From the NCBI GenBank assembly GCA_030704615.1, contig CM060733.1, positions 20,276,001 through 20,340,000 on the forward strand: a DNA stretch of 64,000 bases, read 5' to 3'. The DNA is from Takakia lepidozioides. Its lineage: Eukaryota > Streptophyta > Takakiopsida > Takakiales > Takakiaceae. This document shows, one piece after another, positions 1 through 10,421 of the stretch. The position numbers were made by a program, and so were the translations under genes. Numbering within the stretch: position 1 is the stretch's first letter; each line of letters begins with the position of its first letter. Under the pieces are notes generated by a model. That model saw nothing but the letters and a program-made list of their open reading frames with translations, did no database searches and was not told the origin of the DNA.

Positions 1-810
1 TTAACTATGGGGAAGACCATCCTGCAGGTAATTCCTTTGGACAGAATGTTGTTGGGGCCTATATGTACCTCTATTTGCTCCATTTTTTAACCTTCAGTGA
101 ACGGTGTGGTTTCCTGAGGTGGTTCCATTCGGAGGAATGGCTGGTGGACGTAAGGAGGCACTGGCGGACCCTGTGAAGGCTTGCATGGGGCCTTGGATGC
201 CAAGTTTCATGAGCTCGTGGAGGGCGGTTTGAGGAGTGTCTACAGGATGCTTTCATGGTCATGCAAGTGAGAGAAGAGAGGAAAAAAAAGGGTATTGGGA
301 CGAGAGCGTGCTTGGGATAGCATTGCTTTAGCTTCTCTTCCTCGTAGCTTTTCACCTTCTCTGTAGGCCGAGACCTTTATGTAAGTGGAGGCAAGAGTCA
401 GTCCGGGTTTGGGCTGGGTTGTAGGAGCGACACTGTGGAGTTGTTTTTGGTGTGGGGGAGTTGTTGTTTTCATTCTTGTGTTTGGATCCCCTCCACACCT
501 GCATGCTTGATTGTGCGCCATGCTAGTTTTGTGTGGGCGTTTGATTTTATAGGTGGTTGACTCGGGCTTGATCGCCGATCCAACCCTAGAGCAGGCTGTC
601 GATGTTGAGGCTGGGTTGATGACCAGTCAGACCATCTTTGTTTCTCCTGTGGTGAGGTTGGAGGTGATGACCAGCCAACCATAGGAGTGCCTGCGGTGGA
701 TGCAGGTGCAGGTGCATGCTATGTTAGGAACCTAATATTCCAAACCATAAGCCGCATCAGGTTCTCTACCCGGTTACCTTGTGGAGAGGGGGTTAGAGAC
801 ATGTTCATGA
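1..810. other. No gene seen; upstream flank of the gypsy element
   Basis: I see no convincing coding region here. Short reading frames on the minus strand have no recognisable domain. The stretch should hold the 5' LTR and leader of the downstream Ty3/gypsy element, but I could not match it to any sequence 3' of the element, and I saw no primer-binding site complementary to a plant initiator tRNA-Met. Confidence 0.3.
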
Positions 811-818
811 CCGGTTGA

Positions 819-2404
819 GTGTCAATTTGTCAACACGGAGGTGTTGCTGGGGAAAGTGCCGGTACGAGCACTAGCGATACTAGCGGGTATACGAGACGAG
901 GTGTGCGGTTTAGGCCACCTTCACCTCCTGTGTCTTCTACGGAAGGTTCTGATTCGGATTGTGAATCAGGAAAACTCACACCGGCGGTGCAAGTTGTTTC
1001 CTTGCCATTGTTGTGGGACACGATGGAGGAGATGTATGGAGCCACCAAGGGGCTACGAAGGTACTCTGGGGCGGTGGGCACCATTGAGTTGGATGATTTT
1101 ATCCAAGAGTTTGATAGTTGGTGTGACTTGCAGCAAATGCGCAATCCACAACTGTTTACGCCTTTGATGGCATGGAAGGGGCTGTTTTAGCACCTTGAGG
1201 GGCCGCCCATGGACGATTACCATGAGTTTAGGCGGGGGCACGATGTTGAGATCGGGGAGTGGAGGATGTACTGGTCACCCGACTATGTCTCCATCACTAG
1301 AGGCACTAGAGGGACAAGGGCAGCAGCCATACCGGTAGCTGCACCGGCAGCTTCCACGAGCAGCAGTGGGATTAGTGGTACAACAACTACGACGGCCACC
1401 CAAGCTACTGCTACACCAGCACCAGCGGCGGTGCCTGCTTTCAACCCCGTTGTGGAGTTCTTTGAAGAGTTGAGAAGGAACTACCAAGGGGTGAGGACAG
1501 AGAAGTTGAGGAGCTTGCAAGAGTTCCAGAGGAAGCCTACTGAGAGCTTGAGGGAGGCTTTCACTCGCATGAGGCGTTTGATAAATGTAACCCAAGGGGT
1601 TACGGAGGCTCAGGCAGTCCAGTTCTGGTACGGGATATTGGACAAGGAGCTGAGGAGAAGGGTGCGGGTGCAACTCTCCTACAAGCGGCCCAACCCACCT
1701 TAGCAAATGTGTTTTTGCTGGCGGAGCGGATAGAGCTCAACATGGTGGAGGAACGAGTGGTCATGGTGGGATTTGCTAAGGAGGCACCATGGGGTAGTGG
1801 AGCTCCTAGCCAGCCACTACCTCAACGTGCTCAAGGCAGCAAGGGAGCTCAGGTGAAGCCCAGGGAAGAACAGAGAGGACCTCAGATGCAAGGGTCTCTC
1901 CCTTCATTTGTAAGCCAACAACGGGCGGATGTGGTGTGCTGGACATGTGGAGGACCCCATATCAAGAAGGATTGCCCAGAGGGAGGCAATGGTTTGGCAC
2001 TGGCACAGCCTGCACAGTTGCAGTGTGGGCATTGTGGCAAGTGCGGGCATGGAGAGGCCCAGTGCTATGGTTTGCATCCTGAGTTGCGCCCAGGCCAGTT
2101 CCAAAGGAACAATGGTGGTCGGGGGCGAGGTGGAGCAGCCCAGAAAGGACGAGGTGGCCAGGCACAAGGTGCAGGCCAAGGGCAAGCTCAACATGGCCAA
2201 GGACGTGGTGACCAAGGCATGGCCAACCGGCTTCAGCAGCTAGAGCAAAGGCTCGCTGCCATGGCCACAGCTCAGGTGGTACCAGCTCCAAGGCCAGATG
2301 GTCCACCTCCTGCTCCTGAGGGAGGATTACGGAGGACAATTGGGAGCCTGACATTGGACCCATTGTCACTAGAGGAGAGAGACGACGTATACGGCGGTTC
2401 CTGA
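819..2404 (+). pseudogene. gypsy gag remnant with two zinc knuckles
   Basis: The capsid-like region runs from about 1020 to 1700 and is interrupted by a TAG at 1188-1190. The reading frame then shifts near 1665 and continues to 2404. The nucleocapsid part carries two CCHC-type knuckles at about 1935-2075: a first with Cys-x2-Cys-x3-His-x4-Cys spacing and a second, canonical one with Cys-x2-Cys-x4-His-x4-Cys. They are followed by a Gly/Gln/Arg-rich tail (about 2090-2270) typical of RNA-binding nucleocapsids. There is no ATG at the 5' end of the open frame, so the native start is unknown. No protease follows the knuckles. Confidence 0.8.
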
Positions 2405-3780
2405 GGGCTTACAGGAATTGCTTTGCCTTCAGTTTGAAGGATTTGGGAGCACTGAAGGGTCAGGAGATTCGTATTGAGTTGGCCACGGACACGCCAATCT
2501 TTCGGAGACCCTATAGATACAGTGACATGGAGAGGTCTTTGATTCAGATGAGGACTCAAGATCTCTGGGAGGTTGGTTTGGTGGAGCTCTCTGGTGGAGA
2601 ATATGCTTCAGCCACGGTGATGCCAGCCAGGAAGGATGTCTATGGCAATTGGATGGAGAGACGTATGTGCGGTGACTACCGGCCTGTAAATCGTCAGACC
2701 AAGTCTGATAAGTATGCCATGCCCACACCGGAGGAGATCTTTGATGCCATTGGGCATACCAAGGTCTTTAGCACTCTGGACTTGCAGTCTGGATATCACC
2801 AGTTGCCGATCAAGGAGGCGGATAAGCAGAAGACGACATTCTGGGGGATCAATGAGCACGGGAAGGATTGCCTATATCAGTGGCGATTCTTACCATTCGG
2901 GCTTAAGAACGCTCCTACAGAGTTCCAGAGAATCATGGACAGGATTCTAGCAGGGATAGACTTTGCTCGGTGCTACATAGATGACAGCATCATCTTTAGT
3001 ACTACGGTGGAGGAGCACGAGAGACACCTTCAGGTGGTGTTTGAGCGCTTGGGAGCGCACGGATTGAAATTACATCCGGGAAATTCAAGTTTTTCCACAA
3101 CCAGATTGAGTATCTGTGCCACATGATATATCCTGGAGGATTGGGGGTGCAGCAGACTAAGGTAGAGGCCATCGCACAGATTCCACGTCCCACGGATGTG
3201 AGCCGAGTTCGAGCTTTCATGGGGTTGGCAAACTACTATAGACGGTTTGTCAAGGGATTTAGTGCTATTGCAAAGGCTCTAACCAAGCTGACCAAGGTAG
3301 ACCAGGAGTGGCAGTGGGAAGATGAGCAAGAGCGAGCTTTTCAAGAGCTCAAGGCGAGGTTGACCTCGGCGCTGATCTTGAGACGACCTATCAAGGGGCG
3401 TCCCTTTCAGGTGCATACAGATTGGAGCATGCTGGGGCTTGGAGCGGTGCTCACACATGTGGATGATGAGGGAAGAGAGTTTGTAGTGGCTTATGCTAGC
3501 CGCTCGAACAATGCTGCAAAGTCTAAGTATAGTTCATATGAGGGGGAGTGCTTAACTGCAGTGTGGGCCGTGACACACTTCAGGTGCTATCTATACGGCA
3601 ATCTCTTCACCCTTGTCACGGATCACCAGCCACTAAAGTGGTTGATAGAGTCAGACAAGCTTACGGGGAAGCTTGCACGGTGGGCATTTATACTCCAAGA
3701 GTATGACTTTCAGGTTGTGCATCGACCAGGTTTGGTCAAAAGAGTTGCAGATGGATTGAGTTGCAATCCATGCACGAGCC
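2389..3780 (+). pseudogene. gypsy reverse transcriptase and RNase H remnant
   Basis: The reverse transcriptase open frame (2434-3126) contains the conserved gypsy landmarks. These include the CGDYRPVN block, an FSTLDLQSGYHQ block, the FLPFGLKNAP block and the catalytic YIDD at about 2977-2988. A one-base frame change near 3080 splits it from the downstream thumb/connection and RNase H, which run on in another frame from 3123. The RNase H part shows the acidic residues in TDWS (about 3418), YEGE (about 3538) and TDH (about 3619), and ends in a conserved ADGLS motif (about 3746). RT begins abruptly after gag, so a deletion near 2380 probably removed the protease. Confidence 0.9.
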
Positions 3781-5153
3781 AGCATGATGACACTGGAGCT
3801 CGGTGGCATGGTGAGACGGACGAGGAGATGGTGCCAGGATGGCATGCATCTGCCTTTTTGTGTATCTTGGCATCGGGAGGTCAGGTTGGACCTACAACAG
3901 GGATGATTGTAGACGGAGTGTTTGAGGACCCTGAGGCTAGTGATGAGTCAGGTGGTGCCAGAGATATACATGAGGATTCGGTTGTGTTGGACTACCTCCG
4001 CACTGGAGACACGACAGTTAGTGTGACTGCCAAGGAGAGGGATTGGATCCTGCAACGAGCCAATAGGTTCAAGTGGGAGGGGATACACCTGCTTCGAGTA
4101 TGGGAGGATGGTCAGGTGAGGATCGTGCCTCATCCAACACAACGTGCACGGTTAGTGCGACGCACTCATAGTTTACTGCAGGGGCAGTATTGGTGGCGTG
4201 GTATGCACACAAAAATACAACAGTTCGTGGCTAGGTGCATGGTGTGTGACAATGTGCGTGCTTCATTCAACGCCCCTACACCACAGTTGCATCCATTACC
4301 CATCATGGGATTGGGCTACAGGTGGAGTCTTGACTTCGCAGGGCCGTTGCCATTGACGATGCGCCACCACAGATATGTGTTGGTGATGATGGAGCACTTC
4401 TCCAAGTGGATTGAGTTGGTTCCATTGCCTGACAAGGCTAGTGAGGGGGCTGCATATGCATTCCTGGATCGTGTGCTTAGCCGATTCGGTGCTCCAGCTG
4501 GGGTACTCACGGACTAAGGGAGAGAGTTTCTGAGGGAGTTTCAGGCTTTGTGTGATAAAGCCTTGATAGACCACCGTACCACTTCTCGGGATCATCCTGA
4601 GGCCGATGGCTTGGCAGAGAGAGTGGTGCAGACGGTGAAGAGGGGTTTGCACAAGTATGGCTTGCAAAAGGGACACCTATGAGATTGGGATCTTCAGGTA
4701 CCTTGGCTAGCCATGGGCTACAGGTTTAGCAAGCAAACATCACTTGCCTCCTTCTCACCATACTTCATTCTCTTTGGCCGAGAGCCAGATTTGCCTGCGT
4801 CTATTCGTAGGGAGGCTGCAGTAGTCCTCAACCTTGATGATCCGGATGTGTGGACACAAGCATGTGCCCAGCGGGCAGAGTTGTTCGAGACAGTCATGCC
4901 TATGGCTTTTGAGAATCTTGATATTGCCCAACACCGAGACACATTGAGGTATGCCACTATATGTGGAGGGGGATATCGGCCAGATGTTTGGCGTTTCCAC
5001 CTTGGGGACTATGTGTATCTGCAGCAGACAGCGCCCACGACCTTGGATGTCACAGCAGGACGTGTGATTCTAAGGGTCAGGGAGGTGTTCGCCTTCAGGA
5101 GTGTTGATTCTGGAGGGTCGAGATGGCATGGTATGGAAGGACCATGTGCGTAA
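3781..5153 (+). pseudogene. gypsy integrase remnant
   Basis: An integrase zinc-binding region (CMVC pair near 4240) precedes the DDE core. The first Asp is in WSLDF (about 4330) and the second in VLTD just before a TAA stop at 4515-4517. The Glu region lies downstream around 4600. A second stop (TGA) is at about 4680, after which the same frame resumes and runs to 5153. The His half of the N-terminal HHCC zinc finger looks shortened: the segment before the QYWW motif (about 4150-4190) lacks the usual His-x-His loop. The C-terminal part changes frame near 5095 and continues into the PHD finger. Confidence 0.85.
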
Positions 5154-5373
5154 TTGTGCGCCATGTCACCTTCCACATGTGAATGTGAGGATAGATCCCA
5201 CCCTTGCAGTGGTATCTGCAGGGTTGCGTTGCATGCTATGTGGGCATGCTCGTGGTGCCGCCACTATGCTGGTGTGTGATCGATGCTCAAGAGGTTGGCA
5301 CATGGGATGCTTGACACCACCTCTTGAGAGGGTTCCTGATGGAGATTGGTTATGTCCACACTGCTTGGGATAG
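5101..5373 (+). pseudogene. PHD finger at the C-terminus of the gypsy polyprotein
   Basis: The last 50 residues of this frame form a C4HC3 zinc finger. It has two CxxC pairs, the second in CDRC, then a His in the WHMGC block, and a final CPHC pair preceded by GDW. This is the PHD-finger pattern, including the Trp two residues before the last Cys pair. PHD fingers usually bind the N-terminal tail of histone H3, so a role in targeting integration to chromatin is a reasonable inference. The frame begins inside the integrase C-terminal region, which it joins through a frame change near 5095. It ends in TAG at 5371-5373. The finger itself is intact. Confidence 0.8.
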
Positions 5374-5616
5374 TGGCAGCTCACAAGACATGAGAGGCCA
5401 AGCTCATATGAGTCAATATCCAAGATTTCAGGCTCAAGTTCACATGTTGCAAGACGATGACTAACGATGGGGCAACTCTTGTACCCGATATCTTGATCTA
5501 TCGAGTTTGAGTGTAGTAGGGACAGTGGTGGAGGACTTAGTGAGGCTATGACCACTATCACATCTTGTGACTACCTGGACTTAGAGGGACCTAAACGCCA
5601 GCTAGGGGGGTGATTG

Positions 5617-5850
5617 TGATGGACTAGTGGCTGCACTAGTGGTGGCTAGTGGCAGCCTAGTGATGGACTAGTGGCTGCACTAGTGGTGGATAGTGGCAGC
5701 CTAGTGGATGGACTAGTGGCTGCACTAGTGATTGCACTAGTGGTGGCTAGTGGCAGTCTAGTGGTGGACTAGTGGCTGCACTAGTGGTGACTAGTGGTTG
5801 TCTAGTGATAGCATAGTGGTGCACTAGTGGTGGACTAGTGATAGACTAGT
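5617..5850. repeat. CTAG-rich minisatellite
   Basis: About 235 bp made of degenerate units of roughly 20-45 bp built from the words GGACTAGTGG, CTGCACTAGTGG and GGCTAGTGGCAGCCTAGTG. CTAG occurs about every 10-12 bp. It begins shortly after the PHD stop codon and may belong to the 3' untranslated region or LTR of the gypsy element. No second copy is present upstream of gag. Confidence 0.9.
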
Positions 5851-5859
5851 GTTTAGTGT

Positions 5860-7960
5860 GTACATATGTTATGTGGTTTTGGACAGCGATGTAATTGTGT
5901 AGCGATATGTATGCGCACGACAAACCATTCACTGGAAAAGTTAGAGAGTCTCTACACATGAGCAATAGACAAATCATATTGAACAGCCTAGTAGTGATTT
6001 CGGTTTCTTGACTGGGGTGACATTGATTCTTTTCTACCTTTGTCAAGGGTTGGAGGGAATTTCAAATTGGTGGCTCTTGAATTTATCCCACTGTCTCTCC
6101 AAACAAGAGTTGGGTCCTTGATTCACTTTCATCTAAACCTAAAGGGTCTTTCTTTCTTGGCAATTCCTGGTGGCTGATGGCCCTTAGTCTTGATTGCTGC
6201 TACATGATTGTGTAGCCATAATACATGTTGATCCTTCAATGACAGAGACCAGATATAGACATTCATCCTTCAAATTTGATTATTTGGGAATATCAGTGGA
6301 TTAATGCCACACAATTTCAAAGAATCTGTCAAACTCTTACATTATTCAATCAGAAAGTGCTCCGCATTGAGAAAAAATAGTATATCCTTGAAAAGGAGCT
6401 AACCACAATGAGTACTTACTTCGGGTCTGATAGGAAGTTCAAATAGATGTGGAATCCCGATCTGCTTCACCACCTGATACGCCCCCATCAAAACCACTTA
6501 TGAGATAAACATGGTAGTCAAAATGGGAAGGGTTTAAGATATGGATGGTTTCAAAAGGTTTCACCATGATCCACCCACACTAAAGCCATTGGAGGATGGC
6601 GGTGCATATGAAAACATGAAGGTGGAGTGCATAGCCCACATTCTTGTGCATTTGTTGGTAAAGATATGCTTTGACTCACATTGAGTGATACAATGATGTG
6701 CATACCTTGGAACCCGAGCCCTGGCCAAAAGGTAGTAGCGCTTCCCATTAGCTTTGAAGCAGCACATATTCTCCACTACTGCAATGCACGGAATCTGGGC
6801 ACAAAAAACATCATGCTATCATTTGGCCTTGATTTCTGTTATATCCATGGGGCTGACAGCCAAACCGCTACATCAAGAAACATCTATTCAACTTGCAACA
6901 TGGCTAAGGACCTTAAGGATGATTTGAAGGGCCTAGCTACAATCGGCACTAGACTAAAATCTAAATTGCGGGCGGGAACAATGAACAGATGCAGAGAAGA
7001 AGAGGACAATGCCAATGCGGGCTGTGTGGTCGGCAATATTATTCATTTTTTGACCCTGCTGCCATGACCCGTTTGGGAGCTAGAGGCTAACGTCAATAAA
7101 TATGTTGCGGTGGCATTCAACGACAAAAATCCTTCCATCATAGGTAATCTGGAGCTTGAAATCTGGCCCTCTTACACCAACGAGCTAACTTGCAGAATTC
7201 AACATGGACATTTAGAGCTGGTTCTGACAAGATGGAAAAACCGGGTGAAATGTGTTGAAGAAGGTGCCTTCATTAGCAGTGTCTTGTTCTATCAATTGAG
7301 ATGTTGCCGCTGCTATTTTCAGTTGACCATTCGTGGCTGCAATCTCATTGTCGCTAGGTTGTTGTAAATGTAAGGTTCACGATTTTGGGTATCAGATTAC
7401 ATAACTGCATTGACCTGTTTCATGGGTTATTTGTGGCAAATGTGATAGCAACTATTTTTATGAAGATTTGATGGAGATTTCATATGTAATTGTTCTGCCA
7501 GATTGATGGAGCTTACGCCATGGCAATGGCCGATCTCCTGACAATCAGCTGTGGGGAGTAGAGGCAGGCAGCAAGAAGCATGAAGTACATGGATAAATGC
7601 ATGGAAGTGACAAGGTAGAAATGTAGATGGAATGTTCTGGATGATAACATATAACATTCATGCAAAGTAGCAATTGCAGTTTGAATTACAGAAGGGAGTT
7701 TTGAATTAACAAAAGGGTAGTAACTACGAGATCCAAAATTTGCTCAAATCAGGTTCAGTGTACGTGCAATAACACCTCTACAAACGTCCAAACGACTAGG
7801 CTATGTATTCAGCAAACTCTCTACTGCAGAGAACAGCTCTTGCACGATTTTAGATCAACTATTTTTGATGATGGGTTATTTGCATCTATGTACAAATCCA
7901 ACCATAGGTCGAACTATCCATAGGAATTTGTGACCACTGGCAGCAATGGCATAATGCCAG
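5860..7960. other. Intergenic; one diverged repeat, no gene recognised
   Basis: Several short open frames (for example 6681-7067 and 7110-7367) have no recognisable domain and no splice-compatible partner that I could find. The only structured part is a segment at 7178-7270 that is shared in inverse orientation with 38145-38245. Confidence 0.4.
7178..7270 (+). repeat. Dispersed repeat copy A
   Basis: The first 29 bases (7178-7206) are identical to the reverse complement of 38217-38245. Beyond that the match is patchy but continues in register to a shared block reading TGTGTTGAAGAA near 7250. The two copies are on opposite strands and 31 kb apart. It is probably a remnant of a dispersed element of unknown class. 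Confidence 0.6.
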
Positions 7961-7962
7961 CT

Positions 7963-8521
7963 TCACATATTGTTCTTGAATTTCGATTCATCGATATCAA
8001 TTCCTTTCTCTGCGGCAACTTCCCCTCCAGACTGCTCATTCGTTGCAAGCCCACCCTTACGACCCATTTCCTGATAACCTTCCTTCCCCAGCTGCTCAGA
8101 TCGAATCTTTCCTCCCTTGCTACGACCTGCGCATACGCAGCGACTCAATATCCAGCAAATTGTGCGTAAACATTCTACTTCGGACAATACTGTTCACTAA
8201 TCACTTTAAATAACATGGCATGTGCAATTCTAGTACAGTGCGAATCCTGCTCACGAATGAAAATCATAGAATCAACTAATTATCTTTACTTCCCCGATCA
8301 CATTTTTTCAAGCGGCGGCCAGTAACCGTTCCGAATTGTAGTTAAACAATTGCATGGAATTATATATATACCAACATACATATGTCTCTACACGAAATGT
8401 TCATACCCTCAGCCAAGCGCTCCTGAGCATCCAGGCTCAGACCACCGGTACCTCCCTCCACCACAGTTTCGCCGGCGTGAGCTTTGGCATCGAGCTCGCT
8501 CCTTACCGATTTAGACGCCAT
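7963..8521 (-). CDS. EM: Em-type group 1 LEA protein (LEA_5)
   Basis: Two exons: 8521-8407 and 8126-7963, joined by a 280-bp GT-AG intron in phase 1. The start is the ATG at 8521, and the product has 92 residues. Exon 1 gives the conserved N-terminal block around [11 protein letters not shown] and [10 protein letters not shown]. Exon 2 gives one copy of the group 1 20-residue motif ([14 protein letters not shown] then MGRKGG) and the family's C-terminal block ending GIDIDESKF. Em proteins are small, very hydrophilic proteins that accumulate in drying seeds, spores or vegetative tissue and protect cell contents during desiccation. Length and single motif copy match the typical small Em proteins. 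The splice junction restores the Gly codon exactly, so I am confident in the model. A likely abscisic-acid-responsive promoter lies at 9173-9398. Confidence 0.95.
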
Positions 8522-9172
8522 TGTATTCTCTCTGAGTTCTCTTTCCCTGCACACGAGCTTCGTCTGGGGATTTAAAAGTACACTGACAATAGTTCGTTTA
8601 GAGAAATAGTGTACTCTCAAAAGACGATACAATCGTTTAATCCATCTGTAAATGTGAGAAGCTGACAACTGTTAATCTTCGACCACAACAGCTAGCAAGG
8701 AACTACGTTTCCTCCAGGAAGCACACTGGTTTTAAGTGCAGATGACACTTGAACACAACACTAAACTCTAGCGAATATTTGGACCTTCCGGTAGGAGGAT
8801 CCAGCAAGCACAAGATTAACCGACTCCCATAACCTATCCCTCAAACTACCCTCTTCGTACTTCTCACATCTTGTATATTTAACTCAACCCATACATATCA
8901 ATTGTCATAGCTCGTTCGCTCATGCAGCCTACAAGTAAGACGGGCTGACACTTAGGTACATTACGTCGTAGCCGAGACAATCCAGACACTCTGAGAGCTC
9001 TCAAGTAGTGGCAACGACAATGCAGTCCTGTAACACGCACTCACCTCACGTTTACAATCAAACTCAATAAAAAGGGCCGCACCTGTACTACGCTGATAGT
9101 CTTCTTGGTCTGTACAGAAAGCACTAGTACAGGAAGAGTGTGGTGTGCTGCAGTTGATGGCGGCTCTAGCCG

Positions 9173-9398
9173 TTATATACCCTCCAGCAGCAGGGAGCAG
9201 GCCAGCTGTGTGTCACTCCTCCACTGGTCACAGCCGGTTCACACATGTGGGCCTCCATATATCGGCAAGTGTGCGCTATGGTAACCGGTTATCGCAGGTC
9301 GCAGCCGCGACGTTGCAATTGCTGTTACGCAGCGTCGCTGACATGGGCGCTGCGGCTGCCACGATTCAGTCCACGTGGCGGAGCGCACTGCCACGTGA
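9173..9398 (-). promoter_or_regulatory. Putative LEA promoter: TATA box plus two G-box/ABRE elements
   Basis: Reading on the minus strand, TATATAA lies at 9179-9173. Two G-box cores (CCACGTGG at 9371-9378 and CCACGTGA at 9391-9398) lie about 200 bp upstream of it, 20 bp apart. Paired ACGTG elements are the standard abscisic-acid-response arrangement of Em genes. If this TATA box is used, the LEA transcript has a 5' leader of about 600 bases, possibly with an intron. The link to the LEA gene is inferred from position. Confidence 0.55.
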
Positions 9399-9399
9399 A

Positions 9400-10421
9400 G
9401 TGTGTGGGCAGGCTCTGGACGGCTGCTTCAGAGCCCGTCTTTGTTGTTAACCCTAATCTCCGTTCTTCGATCGCTTCTGCAATTTGGCTGCCAGTACAAA
9501 TTAATATATAAATTCATATAAATTCATATAGCTTTGATTTTTGAATAATTGGGAGTTTATGTCGCGGGTGTGGGACCGGGCGCTTGTATGTGGGAACGAC
9601 TGGACTCGGAGCAAGTATGACATGTTGACATCCGAGTTTCAAACGAAAAAGGATGCAGGATTTGGTCAGTGTGGTGCTGGGTATTGAGGGTGACGTGGTT
9701 TGCGTCCGTGTCATGTGCACCCACATGTGCATTGAACCCTGCCAAGCATTTGGCCACATTGTGACTCATGCATTTCATAGAATTTGAGCCTTCTCAGGAT
9801 TTCCGTTGTTAGGTTGTTTTCCGTATGTTGAGATTAGATTGATGATGGGACGCTAATCAATAAACCCGATTGCATATCAAGGATGTCATTGACCAACTGC
9901 ATGTGGCATAACTACTGACATCAAGAGCAACATGACTGGATATTTCAGGATCATGAAGCAGCTAACTGTACTGAATTTCAGTGTGCTATAACAGCATGTT
10001 CATGTCCAGTGTTTATTTTGGACACTTGACTGTTACATGTGATCTCTTTGCACCAGCAAAGTGTGGCAGAGGTAGCATGATGTGAGGGCCACAGCAACAG
10101 CTGGAAGAAACCCCAAACTGTGCAGAAATGCTTGGTGTTCTGCTCTCCAGTTCTTCCAAACAGAAAAGAATATATGAACTACCTGCCAGCCATTTATCAA
10201 TGTTTTGTTTATAACCTTAATTGGCGGACTAGAGCAAAAATAAAATATAGCTATTTGAACCTGCCTGGCTGCTTGAGTAACCTCAACTGCCTCAACAGAG
10301 TTCTAGGAGAGCCAATGACCCAGCTGTTCACACAGCTGCTAAGCTGCGTAGTTCGAGAAAACCACAACTTGCAGTGTATGCACACACAGCACAATGTGAG
10401 CTTTGAAGCAACTGGAGCTCC
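9400..10421. other. Intergenic, no gene seen
   Basis: No recognisable coding exon. A short direct repeat of AAATTCATAT lies near 9510-9530. The region separates the LEA promoter from the 3' end of the plastid-protein gene. Confidence 0.4.

Larger units (their letters stand above)
811..5373 (+). mobile_element. Decayed Ty3/gypsy retrotransposon with terminal PHD finger
   Basis: The order of domains is gag with CCHC knuckles, reverse transcriptase, RNase H, integrase, PHD finger, which is the Ty3/gypsy (Metaviridae) order. The element is broken. There are in-frame stops at about 1188 (TAG), 4515 (TAA) and 4680 (TGA), and frame changes near 1665, 2380, 3080 and 5095. All three stops can be explained by single C-to-T or G-to-A changes, as expected from deamination of methylated cytosines. 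No aspartic protease (DTG/DSG motif) is found between gag and RT, where it belongs. I found no LTR pair, so the outer limits are approximate. Confidence 0.9.

Noticed and set aside
1-5870. LTRs of the gypsy element
   Set aside because: I compared the flank before gag with the region after the PHD finger and found no shared direct repeat beyond a 12-base coincidence (TTGTGCGCCATG at about 513 and 5154).
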